DNA from: Bacteroidota bacterium
Lineage (GTDB): Bacteria > Bacteroidota > Ignavibacteria > Kryptoniales > JAKASW01
Assembly (NCBI GenBank): GCA_023480735.1
Contig: JAMCXB010000017.1
Span: 23,880-87,879, forward strand
Direction of reading: 5' to 3'
Length of the DNA: 64,000 bases
Under the pieces are notes generated by a model. It did not search any database, was not told where the DNA came from, and worked only from the letters and a program-made list of their open reading frames with translations. How positions within the stretch are numbered: position 1 is the first letter of the stretch; the number at the start of each line of letters is the position of its first letter. Positions 46,162-55,600 of the stretch are shown here, one piece after another. The translations under genes and the position numbers were made by a program.

Positions 46162-47828
46162 CAATTCCTCACTACGGCAATCTTGCCAATTATGCTTTTG
46201 GAGCCATCTGATAACACATAAATATATATACCGCTTGCGACAGTTTTTCCATTCCTTTCGCGTCCATCCCACAGGAAGTACCTTCCGCGAAGATAGTAAG
46301 CTAGATGCGAATCACCACTTAAAGTATTAAGAAGTTCGCCGGAAACGCTGTAAATAGAAAGACTTGGGCCGTTTATATCCTGGAATGGATAAGGAATTTT
46401 GACATCTTGAAAAGCTGGGTTGAAGGGTTGGGGGAATACAACATCTCCTTTTGCCTCTAGTGCTTGACTCAGTATAAACGGAACGAGTCCCCAGTTTGAG
46501 TAATTCGACACGTTGAAAAAGAGACAGTACCCTCCCGTAAGCTCTCTTACACAGTTGCTCCCGCCACTCGAAATTCCGACTGAAAAAGGGTAGGTCCCGG
46601 TGTCGCGAACAGCTGCCGCGGCAAAATTGGTATTTGCGACGCCCATCCCAACCGTATCGGGTCCGTCATTAACCTGATAAAAATGCTCTGATAGGCTCAA
46701 CGCATTATCGGAAAAATCGACGCCGCTGCCTGAGAGGTCACCGGTGCCGCTTATCTTCACGAGGGGATAATTCTCTGACTGAGGATAAGTTGTTAATCCG
46801 TACTCTCCCGCCAGGGCCGCCCTATATCCCGTGAAATAGTTCCACTGGGTAAAGAGCTGAAATGCATACGAAGGATTGACGCCAATATGCCGGAATGCAT
46901 CTTCGATCGAAGGAATCACCGGCTCTCGCGCCATGTTCTGCCATATCGACTTCATCAACTGCACGTTGTACTCGTGCTGGACAAAGATTCCGAACACACA
47001 TCTCTCGTATCCGGCATAAGTGTTTGGATCATAAAGATTGAATGGTTCATTTACGTTATCGAAGAAATTCGGCAAATACTGGTAGTAGTCCTTCACTTCA
47101 GGATAGACCACTTGCTCCATCCAGGTGGCCGTAAGCTCGTAGAAATATAAATCGTCCTGCCAGAGGCCATAGTTGCCGATTTGTATACCATGATTAAATT
47201 CGTGCGCGATAGTTACTTCGATTGCGGGAATACCCTCTGTATAAGTCGACTGATACTCGTTTCTTATCACAGTCCACGTTGCATAGGTGGGATTAGCACG
47301 ACTGATAATGGGATGAGAGTCGTCCCAATCGGTGTAGCCGTATTCTCCGACCGGCAAATCTTCCACATAAATATCATACTCGTTGCCGCCACCCGCCCCG
47401 CTGTCGGAAGCAGGAGGAGGAAATCCGAGTGAATCAACCTCCACATGATACACATAATCACAAATGCTCGCTACGGTGTCCGCAAAAGCAAAAGTACTGT
47501 TCGGTATTTCCTGACCCGTCGAGCTGTAAAGATACGGTTGGTTTACTCCCGATGTGTCAAAGTGTATCCTGAACTTGCCCGACGGGCTTACGATGCTTGT
47601 ATCATTTGTCGGTCTGATTTGAAGAGCTGCCTTAATACTTAAGTCGGCATTAGGCAGGCTCAAATAGTGAGCAATGATGTGGAACCCGCACTTGTTGTAG
47701 CCCTTCACGTTGTAACTCTCGAAAAGCTTGTTCACCGCTTCTCTGCGGCTGGAAGCAGCGGTGATCGTAGCCGACGAGAGAGTAAGCAGGAATACGGATA
47801 TTACTTCAAAAATAATGTATCGATACAT
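46161..47828 (-). CDS. Secreted M-type metalloprotease with T9SS-like sorting domain
   Basis: 555 residues. Signal peptide about 1-25. A metalloprotease core of the MXAN_6640 kind has the zinc site TIAHEFNHGIQIG (near 222) and a downstream Glu in YELTATWMEQ. The last 70 or so residues form a FlgD-like/T9SS type A sorting domain (PSLSIYSVSGELLNTL ... GKTVASGIYIYVL ... GKIAVVRN). It is thus expected to be secreted through the outer membrane and fixed to the surface. It overlaps the VCBS gene and is coupled to the ccmA-like gene. Confidence 0.85.
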   Translation of the reverse strand: MYRYIIFEVISVFLLTLSSATITAASSRREAVNKLFESYNVKGYNKCGFHIIAHYLSLPNADLSIKAALQIRPTNDTSIVSPSGKFRIHFDTSGVNQPYLYSSTGQEIPNSTFAFADTVASICDYVYHVEVDSLGFPPPASDSGAGGGNEYDIYVEDLPVGEYGYTDWDDSHPIISRANPTYATWTVIRNEYQSTYTEGIPAIEVTIAHEFNHGIQIGNYGLWQDDLYFYELTATWMEQVVYPEVKDYYQYLPNFFDNVNEPFNLYDPNTYAGYERCVFGIFVQHEYNVQLMKSIWQNMAREPVIPSIEDAFRHIGVNPSYAFQLFTQWNYFTGYRAALAGEYGLTTYPQSENYPLVKISGTGDLSGSGVDFSDNALSLSEHFYQVNDGPDTVGMGVANTNFAAAAVRDTGTYPFSVGISSGGSNCVRELTGGYCLFFNVSNYSNWGLVPFILSQALEAKGDVVFPQPFNPAFQDVKIPYPFQDINGPSLSIYSVSGELLNTLSGDSHLAYYLRGRYFLWDGRERNGKTVASGIYIYVLSDGSKSIIGKIAVVRN

Positions 47829-49965
47829 ATGATTCCCGCCTGTTCAGGAAGAATATGCTGTTCAGGAGCGGCGAAACCGAGGTATCTTCCGGCTGAACGG
47901 CTATATGCCACGATTTTACAAACTGAGAACGATCTCCCTTCACAGTGTAAAGGAAAACCGAGCTATCAGCCCTGTTGAAGTAAGTCACATAATAAGTAGA
48001 ATCGTACGAGGTAATTCCCAGTGTGCGAAGGCTGGAGCCGTTGAAAGGGAGTTGGCTTATTGTATCCAAAACAACCTGTCCAGGACTGGATAACGACAAC
48101 TCAAACAACTTCAAGGTGTCAACGCTTTTCGATGCAAGAATCGGCAAACCTGTAATTGAACTTCGCAGAAACTCTGCATCTGATGCGCGCACAGGCAAAG
48201 TAAACGTCTTGTCGTCAGGGAAACTGGAGTACGCGAGCCTCAATGTGTCGGCGGCCACTCTCCAAACCCGGAGAAAGGAAAGCGTTGGATTAATTGTGAG
48301 GGCTGAGGCAACATAGTCCCGCTTTTCGTCAACCGAGTAATCGTTCTCGATGAATTCACTCTTCCCTTTCAGTGAACTGAAGACCGATATGCCAACGGAG
48401 CTGTCAGGATGCATTCTGTAGGCTGCTGCAATAACTGATGAATCACCGAACGCTGCGCCGGTAGCGGCAAAGGGCAAGAAGGCGGTTTGTGCCGTCGAAA
48501 CCCCAATCCCTTTAGCTGTTTTCTGCACCGAGTACAGGCTTATCATATCGGCATTGTGGTAGGTAACTAGTATGCGCGGCGACGCACCGGTTGGGGAAAT
48601 AAGTTCGGTCAGATTCGGCGTCCCTTCCGATTGCCAATCGACAGCCGAATGAGCACCGGCGCTAAAGGCTCCCCTGAAGTATCTTGCACTTATCCTTCCT
48701 GAAGCATTTCCGACTATCAAGAAGTTAGAGGTATCCGTTCCACAAACCGACATGAATTCCGGATTAGAGCATACCGGCACCAGAAAGTCAGGGGCTTTAT
48801 TGAACAGGACCCTGCTCTTCAGGACCTTTATATATTTTTCCGTAGGGCTTGATGCAACAAGGTCGGCTCTCTTGCGATGCGGGAAATAGAACGGGACGAT
48901 ATCATCATAGTCATAGCCCACACCGACAGCGCCGGCATAACGAAAGGATCTTGTCAAAGTGTCATATGAAAACACAGTTATCTCTTTTGTGAGCTCACTG
49001 AGTGCAGCTATATCGGCTGTGCCGTCTCCTCTGAAATCAGCGATGGCGAATTTGGAAATAGGCCCGGCCGTTTTGAGCTTCTGACGCAGGTAGAATCTGC
49101 CGGATCCGTCCCCTGTGTATATGTCGATGCGGCTGAGGCGCTTGTATCCAAGGACGATATCCAGGTACCCATTCCCGTTCAGGTCGGCAACCGCCAGGGC
49201 TGAAGGTTCAGCGGTGAGCTGAAAGGAGACCGGTGGCGCAAACGTGCCGTCGCCTCTGCCGTAAAATATCAGAAGCCTGTGATTCACCCAGTCGAGAGCT
49301 GCGATATCGGGGACAAGGTCTCCGTTAAAATCTGTTAGGACAATGTCGCTGAACGGAATATTACCCAGGGGGCCTTTAAGCTGATGAGCCTCGACAAATT
49401 TCCCGCTGCCGGTATTGTCGGCAATAGAGACTCCGAGTGAGAATCTGCCGAAGGTAACCATGTCAAGACGGCCGGATGCTTCAAGATCGGCGGTCCTAAT
49501 TTGCGTGCCATACGCATCGGTCTTCACCTCCTTCGACAATATCGGCTGACCATCTTTTCCGAAGGATATCAACTCAACATAGTGAGACTTCATGAGGACG
49601 GCAAGTCCAGACCACGGGTCGCCAACCGCTCCTTTGCCGATAACCACTTCCTTGCCGGCAGAAATCGCGATTGCGGTATCGGGCAGGTTCACAACGTCTG
49701 TAAGAATAAGGTTCTCCAAAGAGTCGGGCTCGAAGAAGTAAATGGCCCTTTCCGACTTTGCTATTGCCGCTATTCCCGTTCGCCCGAAGAAATTCCCGAC
49801 CACCATTTCTCCCAGCGGCGCAATCGTCGCCTGCATTTCAACGGATTTGAAAATAGGATCATACACCTGAGCCTGGCTGATGCGGGCCAAGTTAATGAAG
49901 AATATGAATTGAATTACCGACCGTTTAAACAATTGAATTGGCTCAAAACTGGGAGCGACCGTCAT
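47806..49965 (-). CDS. Secreted FG-GAP/VCBS repeat protein
   Basis: 719 residues. A hydrophobic signal sequence ends near ISQAQ (about residue 34). Between about 180 and 370 there are repeated Ca-binding loops (TDFNGDLVPD, DLNGNGYLDI, DFRGDGTADI), of the FG-GAP/integrin alpha beta-propeller kind. The C-terminal half is beta-rich without known motifs, and no sorting domain is seen. Likely an exported adhesin or surface scaffold. It overlaps the protease gene by 23 nt, suggesting they act together. Confidence 0.82.
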   Translation of the reverse strand: MTVAPSFEPIQLFKRSVIQFIFFINLARISQAQVYDPIFKSVEMQATIAPLGEMVVGNFFGRTGIAAIAKSERAIYFFEPDSLENLILTDVVNLPDTAIAISAGKEVVIGKGAVGDPWSGLAVLMKSHYVELISFGKDGQPILSKEVKTDAYGTQIRTADLEASGRLDMVTFGRFSLGVSIADNTGSGKFVEAHQLKGPLGNIPFSDIVLTDFNGDLVPDIAALDWVNHRLLIFYGRGDGTFAPPVSFQLTAEPSALAVADLNGNGYLDIVLGYKRLSRIDIYTGDGSGRFYLRQKLKTAGPISKFAIADFRGDGTADIAALSELTKEITVFSYDTLTRSFRYAGAVGVGYDYDDIVPFYFPHRKRADLVASSPTEKYIKVLKSRVLFNKAPDFLVPVCSNPEFMSVCGTDTSNFLIVGNASGRISARYFRGAFSAGAHSAVDWQSEGTPNLTELISPTGASPRILVTYHNADMISLYSVQKTAKGIGVSTAQTAFLPFAATGAAFGDSSVIAAAYRMHPDSSVGISVFSSLKGKSEFIENDYSVDEKRDYVASALTINPTLSFLRVWRVAADTLRLAYSSFPDDKTFTLPVRASDAEFLRSSITGLPILASKSVDTLKLFELSLSSPGQVVLDTISQLPFNGSSLRTLGITSYDSTYYVTYFNRADSSVFLYTVKGDRSQFVKSWHIAVQPEDTSVSPLLNSIFFLNRRESYVSIHYF

Positions 49966-49977
49966 TCACTTAAAGGG

Positions 49978-50547
49978 TCATCCCTGTCTGCTGGTTACCT
50001 CCGACCATATCCTTCTTGTTTCCTCACGATGCTTCAAACGCTGTTCTCGCCTGAACAGTGCCTGCTCGAATCGTCTTACTTCGTCCTGAGATTCGGGAAG
50101 CACCGGTATCACCGTCACCGGTTTACCTATTGAATCTATGCTCACGAAAGTGAGATAGGCCGAATTGGAATGCTTCCTTTCTCCGGTCAACGGATTTTCT
50201 GAGAATACTTTGACCCCTACTTCCATCGACGTATTAAACGCTCTATTCACGCTCGCGCGGAGCACCACAAGTTCACCGAGTTTTATCGGGTGCAGGAAGC
50301 TGATCTCATCCACGGCCGCCGTCACGCAAACGTGGTTTGAATGCCGCGTTGCCGCCATGGCTGCCGATATATCGATCCAGTGCATGAGCCTTCCACCGAG
50401 CAGGTTGCCGAGCTGGTTGGTGTCATTAGGAAGAACCAGCTCAACCATCTCGACGTGCGATGACTGTACCGGTTTGCCATCACCTTTTGTTTCTCCAGTA
50501 TTCAATGCCGTGCCTTCTTTAATTTCCGTCCTTCGCAAGAAGGTCAT
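49978..50547 (-). CDS. Acyl-CoA thioesterase (hotdog fold, YciA/BACH type)
   Basis: 189 residues. The hotdog core has NQLGNLLGGRLMHWIDISAA with the Asn and Asp active-site positions, and VDEISFLHPIKLGELVVL. Hydrolyses acyl-CoA to free acid and CoA; chain length not deducible. A polar N-terminal extension of about 30 residues precedes the domain, and a charged C-terminal tail follows. Directly follows bamD (TGA then ATG). Confidence 0.9.
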   Translation of the reverse strand: MTFLRRTEIKEGTALNTGETKGDGKPVQSSHVEMVELVLPNDTNQLGNLLGGRLMHWIDISAAMAATRHSNHVCVTAAVDEISFLHPIKLGELVVLRASVNRAFNTSMEVGVKVFSENPLTGERKHSNSAYLTFVSIDSIGKPVTVIPVLPESQDEVRRFEQALFRREQRLKHREETRRIWSEVTSRQG

Positions 50548-51330
50548 TCAATTTACCGTCGTCCCGTCCTCAGGGTGCAAGTCCAGTTTCTCAGCTAGTT
50601 TGTTAGCCTCAGGCCTTATCGATGATTTCGGGTACGCAGCGTAGAACTTCTGAAGCGCCTCGCGCGCCTCCTTGTCCTTATGTCGCTTTATCAGCACTTT
50701 GACTTTTCCAAGCGCAGCCTTGTCCGCGACATCCGAATCATGGTACTTCTCCAATATAACATCATAATACACTGTAGCTGCCCTGTAATATCCCATCGCA
50801 ACATAGAGCTGTGCAATTTCATAGTCCTTCTGAGCGAGCTTGTTCCTTAGTTTCGTAATTTCCTCGGCCGCTTTCGTCACCAGCGGACTCTCGGGATAGT
50901 AATCGATGAAATTCTGGAACGCGTTGATTGCCTTGGTTGTATTTTCCTGATCCAGCTGGACGCGAGGAGACTGGGCGGCATAACATTCTGCGATCTTGAA
51001 CCTTGCTTCCGGCGTGAGTTTCGAAGACGGGTAGTTGCGGTACAGATTCCCGAATTCGAAGGCGGCTGTGATGTATTCCTTCAGGTCGAAATATGACTGG
51101 GCAAGGTAGAATTGCGAACTGTCGGCGTACGCGCTTGCCGGATATTGCTTGACAACGATGTCAAAAGTGTTCTTGGCATCGATATAGTCCTTTTCATCCA
51201 GCAGCTTCATACCCCTGTGAAAAGTTTCGGCCGCCCCCTGTATTACAAGCTCCTGTGTTGAAGAACAGGACGCGAGAAACAACGCAGAACCAGCCAGACT
51301 TACAACTATTAACAGCAATCTTAATTTCAT
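50548..51330 (-). CDS. bamD: Outer membrane assembly lipoprotein BamD
   Basis: 260 residues. Lipobox LASC at about residue 22, followed by five TPR-like repeats (YADSSQFYLAQSYFDLKEY, PEARFKIAECYAAQSP, AQLYVAMGYYRAATVYYD). This matches BamD, part of the outer-membrane beta-barrel insertion machine. Length close to E. coli BamD (245). It is immediately followed by a thioesterase and preceded by an unknown exported protein. Confidence 0.92.
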   Translation of the reverse strand: MKLRLLLIVVSLAGSALFLASCSSTQELVIQGAAETFHRGMKLLDEKDYIDAKNTFDIVVKQYPASAYADSSQFYLAQSYFDLKEYITAAFEFGNLYRNYPSSKLTPEARFKIAECYAAQSPRVQLDQENTTKAINAFQNFIDYYPESPLVTKAAEEITKLRNKLAQKDYEIAQLYVAMGYYRAATVYYDVILEKYHDSDVADKAALGKVKVLIKRHKDKEAREALQKFYAAYPKSSIRPEANKLAEKLDLHPEDGTTVN

Positions 51331-51945
51331 TCAAGAACCTCGTAGTGTGAAAAAGAGATATACTACTACTGCAGCAGACGCCACAAAAAGAAGAGGCTGC
51401 AGCATCGTATCTAAAAAACTTCCGGATACAATCTTGCCCCGAAGAAAGCTGTACGAGCCGGACTCCAGGGTCGATATTTGATTTTCCTTCACGGTGTCAG
51501 AAAACACAAAGGTATATGATTTCGCAAACCTTATCTGTCCACGGTCGGCGATTTCCACGTCATAGGCAGACCTGATAGTGCGCACAACGTCTGAGGATCC
51601 AAATATGTGCGACGCTACAGGCGCGGAGTAGGAAACGCCGACAAGCGGAACGGCAACCCTAAGCGAAGGAACGGCAGATGAATCGGTCATACTAACATGA
51701 AAACTATTCTTCAGCAATGCTTCAACAATTCTCTGATGGACAAGGACCTCAACGTCCCGTGAACCGAATTTCAGATATACGAGTTTAACATCCTGGCTTG
51801 TCAGTGCCTTCATTGCCGACTGCGCCAGCGTATCAACCTGCGCGCAAAAAACCTCGTAATTAGTCGGCTCCCTGGACTGCGAGATGTTGCTCGCCAGAAG
51901 TAAAATGATAATTGCGAAAGCTCCTGAGGAAGTGGGATACCTCAT
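51331..51945 (-). CDS. Exported protein of unknown function, tail-anchored
   Basis: 204 residues with an N-terminal signal segment (FAIIILLLASNISQS) and a C-terminal membrane helix (about 182-200) ending in TLRGS. The middle is beta-rich (VKLVYLKFGSRDVEVLVHQRI). I do not recognise a family. The ATG overlaps the glutamate dehydrogenase stop as TAATG and it abuts bamD, so an envelope-biogenesis role is possible (inference). Confidence 0.8.
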   Translation of the reverse strand: MRYPTSSGAFAIIILLLASNISQSREPTNYEVFCAQVDTLAQSAMKALTSQDVKLVYLKFGSRDVEVLVHQRIVEALLKNSFHVSMTDSSAVPSLRVAVPLVGVSYSAPVASHIFGSSDVVRTIRSAYDVEIADRGQIRFAKSYTFVFSDTVKENQISTLESGSYSFLRGKIVSGSFLDTMLQPLLFVASAAVVVYLFFTLRGS

Positions 51946-53228
51946 TACGCATAGATTCCGCGTACCTTGAGGGTTTTTGCGACCTTGTCGATAGCGAGGA
52001 TGTAAGCGCCAAGTCTCATGGAAACATTGTACTTCTCCGCCGTTCGGAAGACGTTCGTAAATGCCTCGTGCATCATCCTTTCAAGCCGTCGATTGACCCT
52101 GTCTAATGTCCAGAAGAATCCCTGCCGGTCCTGTACCCACTCGAAGTAGCTCACGGTGACGCCCCCCGAATTAGCAAGTATATCCGGCACGACGAGAATA
52201 CCATTACTATCAAGGATCGGGTCTGCCTTGGCTGTGGTCGGCCCGTTTGCACCCTCGACTATGATCTTTGCTTTGATCTTGGAGGCATTCTTTGCCGTGA
52301 TTTGATCTTCCTTTGCCGCAGGAACCAGAACGTCCACGTCAAGTTCCAGAAGCTCCTCATTTGTAACCGAATCTCCGATTTCACTTCCTTCGAGAGTCCT
52401 GTGTTTCTGAACCCATTCCATTGCCCGGGTTACGTCAATTCCCTTCTTGTTGTAGTACCCTCCGCTGACATCGCTCACAGCAGTTACTTTTATCCCCTGC
52501 TCGTTCAGCAGCTTAGCAGAGACAGATCCAACATTGCCGAATCCCTGAACCGCACAACTCGCTTGCTTTGCGTTCATTCCGCGTTTCGCCAGCGCAGCTA
52601 AAGTTGAAACAGTCACGCCGCGTCCTGTCGCCTCGCGCCTGCCGAGAGAGCCCCCGATGATCAGCGGCTTTCCTGTTACAACCGCGGTTTCAGTGCGGCG
52701 CGTGTGCATGCTGTAGGTGTCCATTATCCACGCCATTATTTGCTCGTTGGTGTTCATATCGGGCGCTGGAATATCCTTGTCCGGTCCGAATACATCGAGC
52801 ATGTTCGCGGTAAAGCGGCGTGTTATTTTCTCAATCTCGACCTGCGTAAGTTTCGTAGGATCACATTTTACTCCCCCCTTCGCACCGCCGAATGGAATGT
52901 TCGCAATCGAACATTTCCACGTCATCCAAGCGGCGAGCGCCTTGATCTCGTCCAGAGTGATGTCGGGGGCATAACGGATACCGCCCTTAGAAGGTCCAAG
53001 GGCATCATTGTGAATGACTCGGTAACCTTCAAATACCTCAATCTCGCCGTTATCCATCTGAATGGGAATGGAAACGGTTACCTGCTTTACCGGAGTTTTC
53101 AAGTATTCATAAACTCCGCGTTCGAGTTCCAACATTTCAGCGGCGACATCAAACCGCTGCATCATTGACTCGAATGGATTTTCCTTGTCCGCTATAGGAG
53201 CCGGCTCCTTATAAACGACAGTGTCCAT
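51945..53228 (-). CDS. Glutamate/leucine/phenylalanine dehydrogenase family enzyme
   Basis: 427 residues. Oxidative deamination of glutamate (or related amino acid) with NAD(P). KGGIRYAP and the catalytic Lys region IPFGGAKGGVKCDP lie in the first 120 residues; PAPDMNTNEQIMAWIMD and the Rossmann motif VQGFGNVGSVSA follow. Length and pattern match the hexameric GdhA of Bacillus and thermophiles, with glutamate as the likely substrate. Confidence 0.94.
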   Translation of the reverse strand: MDTVVYKEPAPIADKENPFESMMQRFDVAAEMLELERGVYEYLKTPVKQVTVSIPIQMDNGEIEVFEGYRVIHNDALGPSKGGIRYAPDITLDEIKALAAWMTWKCSIANIPFGGAKGGVKCDPTKLTQVEIEKITRRFTANMLDVFGPDKDIPAPDMNTNEQIMAWIMDTYSMHTRRTETAVVTGKPLIIGGSLGRREATGRGVTVSTLAALAKRGMNAKQASCAVQGFGNVGSVSAKLLNEQGIKVTAVSDVSGGYYNKKGIDVTRAMEWVQKHRTLEGSEIGDSVTNEELLELDVDVLVPAAKEDQITAKNASKIKAKIIVEGANGPTTAKADPILDSNGILVVPDILANSGGVTVSYFEWVQDRQGFFWTLDRVNRRLERMMHEAFTNVFRTAEKYNVSMRLGAYILAIDKVAKTLKVRGIYA

Positions 53229-53242
53229 ACATCTCCTGAATG

Positions 53243-54106
53243 TTAGTAAAGGTTCTTGCCAGCAGCAAAGGCTTCCAGTCTGGCAATACGCTCCTCTGTT
53301 GGGGGATGCGTGCTGAAGAGTCTCGCAAATTTTTGTGCATTCAACGGATTCACTATGAAAAGATGCGCGGTCGAAGGATTAGCCTGCATCGGCAGTCGCT
53401 GGGCACCTGCTTGCAGTTTTTGGAGTGCGCTCGCCAAAGAGAGTGGCTTCCTGGAGAGCTGGGCCCCGCCTTCGTCGGCTTTGTATTCGCGTGACCGCGA
53501 GACTGCCATTTGAATCAACATTGCCGCAATAGGAGCTACGATTATTATAAGAAGTTCACTAACAAGTGAAGAGGAATCGTCGTCTCTGCCTCTGCCGCCG
53601 CCAAAGAAAAGCATTGACCAGCTTAGCATTTGCGCAGTGTAAGCAATTGCAGTCGCAAAAGTGGCAACGATAGTTGATGTCAGGATATCCCGGTGAATCA
53701 CGTGGGAGAGCTCATGGCCTATCACCGCCTCCAGTTCGTCGTCGCTTAACATCGGCAGTATCCCTTCGGTTACCGCGACCGCCGCATGCTGCGGACTTCT
53801 TCCCGTCGCGAACGCGTTCGGTGTCTGTGTTGGGACAATATATAGCCTAGGCATGGGTATGTCTGCACTGGCTGCCAAACGATGGACTATAGCATAGAGT
53901 TTTGGCGCCTCCGCTTCCGTCACTTCTTTAGCATGATAACTCATCAGAACCATTTTGTCCGAGAACCAATAGGCAAAGAAATTCATTGCAAGGCTGAAAA
54001 TGAAGGCGTAAGTGAGACCGGTTTTTCCACCAATTAGATTTCCTATAACAAGGAAAAGTACCATCATCAATGTCATAAAGAACACCGTTTTCATAGTATT
54101 CTTCAT
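53243..54106 (-). CDS. htpX: Membrane zinc protease HtpX
   Basis: 287 residues. Inner-membrane M48B metalloprotease in membrane-protein quality control. Two N-terminal helices, zinc site VIGHELSHVIHRD (near 137), two further helices, and the third ligand in REYKADEGGA. A good AGGAGG ribosome site precedes the ATG. It stops 14 nt before the glutamate dehydrogenase start and may be co-transcribed. Confidence 0.95.
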   Translation of the reverse strand: MKNTMKTVFFMTLMMVLFLVIGNLIGGKTGLTYAFIFSLAMNFFAYWFSDKMVLMSYHAKEVTEAEAPKLYAIVHRLAASADIPMPRLYIVPTQTPNAFATGRSPQHAAVAVTEGILPMLSDDELEAVIGHELSHVIHRDILTSTIVATFATAIAYTAQMLSWSMLFFGGGRGRDDDSSSLVSELLIIIVAPIAAMLIQMAVSRSREYKADEGGAQLSRKPLSLASALQKLQAGAQRLPMQANPSTAHLFIVNPLNAQKFARLFSTHPPTEERIARLEAFAAGKNLY

Positions 54107-54303
54107 AGTTACAAATCCTCCTTTAGTGGATTAATTTATCAAGCCATTTTTCGACTTGCAAGGCAATGAAACCCACATAAGCCACCCTGAGAAAGTTAAT
54201 TATGGAAATCAGCTAAACCTTAAGATATGTTTCTTCGTATGAGAATTCACGCATGCAGATAGGAATCTCGCGTTCCTTGAAGGAGATCCCAAGATCCGTG
54301 TCA

Positions 54304-55146
54304 CTAATACCCGAGGGCTTTTAGATGAGCGGCTACTAGTTCCGGATTTTCGTCCAGAAAATGGCGGGCAAACAGCCGCGCACGATCGACTTCTGCCAGA
54401 TCAATTTGTGAGTATATGATCTCTTCATCGAATAGCTTCGCAGAGGCGGTCACTTCGCCATGCGGAGACACGACTTCCGAGCCCCCCCAGAAATTAACTC
54501 CATCCTCGAACCCCACTCTTCCCGCAAAAGCAATGTAGAGGCTCAAAAGGCGTGCAAAACTCCTGTGCTGCTCCGAATTAACGAGATGACCCGGATGTTC
54601 GCTAGAGTCGCCTGATAAGCGTGTCGGACTCGCCGCGGATGCCAATATGAGCCTTGCGCCTTGAATTGCCAGGAGGTAAGGAAGCGACACATGCCACAAG
54701 TCCTCGCAAATCAGGAGTCCAAGCCTGCCAAACTTTGTGTCAATTGCCTGTACTCTTTTGCCCGGAAGGAAATATCTCTGCTCCTCAAAGATCCCATAAG
54801 TGGGTAAATACACCTTGTAATGGACGTGCTTAACGACGCCGTCTTCAAAATAGACAAGGCTATTTCTGATACCCCCCGCCTCATCTCTTATTACCGCTCC
54901 TGACGCGACAGAGATTCTTTTGCTCAAGGATTTCAGCGGATCGAAGAACTTGTCATCGGCTTTCAGTGCAACTTCTGAATTCAGATCGCGGACTGAATAC
55001 CCGGTCAAGCTCAGCTCCGGAAAAAGGATCAGATTGGCACCCTTCTCGAGGGCCTTTTCAGCTATCTCAAGATGGTTGTTCAAATTCCATTTTAGATCAC
55101 CCAGCCGAGGCTTTGTCTGCCCCACCGCCAAAGTAAATTTCTCCAA
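54304..55146 (-). CDS. Nitrilase-superfamily amidohydrolase
   Basis: 280 residues. The Glu-Lys-Cys triad is visible: Glu in ILFPELSLTGY, Lys in VHYKVYLP, Cys in LLICEDLWH. The form is close to the glutaminase domain of NAD synthetases (SLTGYSVRDL) but the synthetase domain is missing. It cleaves an amide or nitrile; substrate unknown. It lies 4 nt after the TPM gene, at the end of the lemA-TPM-aroF-TPM operon. Confidence 0.88.
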   Translation of the reverse strand: MEKFTLAVGQTKPRLGDLKWNLNNHLEIAEKALEKGANLILFPELSLTGYSVRDLNSEVALKADDKFFDPLKSLSKRISVASGAVIRDEAGGIRNSLVYFEDGVVKHVHYKVYLPTYGIFEEQRYFLPGKRVQAIDTKFGRLGLLICEDLWHVSLPYLLAIQGARLILASAASPTRLSGDSSEHPGHLVNSEQHRSFARLLSLYIAFAGRVGFEDGVNFWGGSEVVSPHGEVTASAKLFDEEIIYSQIDLAEVDRARLFARHFLDENPELVAAHLKALGY

Positions 55147-55150
55147 AACC

Positions 55151-55600
55151 CTATTCCTCTATGATATCGTTAGGAAGCTCGTTCGGATTTTTCCCGGTTG
55201 GCGGCAATTTCTGCTCTAGAATTTCCCCTATTTCCTGCAACGACATCCTTAGGCCGTGATAGAAATTTCTCTTTGAAAAGTGCTCCGACAATTTGCCCGC
55301 AATGCCTGTCCAGTATTCATTGGGAAGAACCTTAACAATTCCACTATCTGCCAGGAGTTCGAATTGTCTTTCACTGACGAGGATGAAAACCAGGATACCC
55401 ATCCCCCCATCGGTCTTCGCCATTCCAAGCGACGCAAACTCACGCTGGGCAACCTGACGGGGAGTAAGCTTCCGCTCACTCCAATGCTTTCTGTGACGCA
55501 CCACCACGCGGATCTCGGCAGAAGTCTTCTTCTCTATCTCACCGATCTGACCGCTGAGCTGGTGAAGCTCCTGTTTAGTAAGGATTCTGTGTTGTATCAT
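55151..55600 (-). CDS. TPM-domain protein
   Basis: 149 residues. A TPM (TLP18.3/Psb32/MOLO-1) domain: SAEIRVVVRHRKHWSERK and MGILVFILVSERQFELLAD. Many TPM proteins act with LemA at the membrane, but this one has no signal peptide or membrane helix. The ATG overlaps the aroF stop as TAATG. It is the second TPM gene of this operon. Confidence 0.85.
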   Translation of the reverse strand: MIQHRILTKQELHQLSGQIGEIEKKTSAEIRVVVRHRKHWSERKLTPRQVAQREFASLGMAKTDGGMGILVFILVSERQFELLADSGIVKVLPNEYWTGIAGKLSEHFSKRNFYHGLRMSLQEIGEILEQKLPPTGKNPNELPNDIIEE

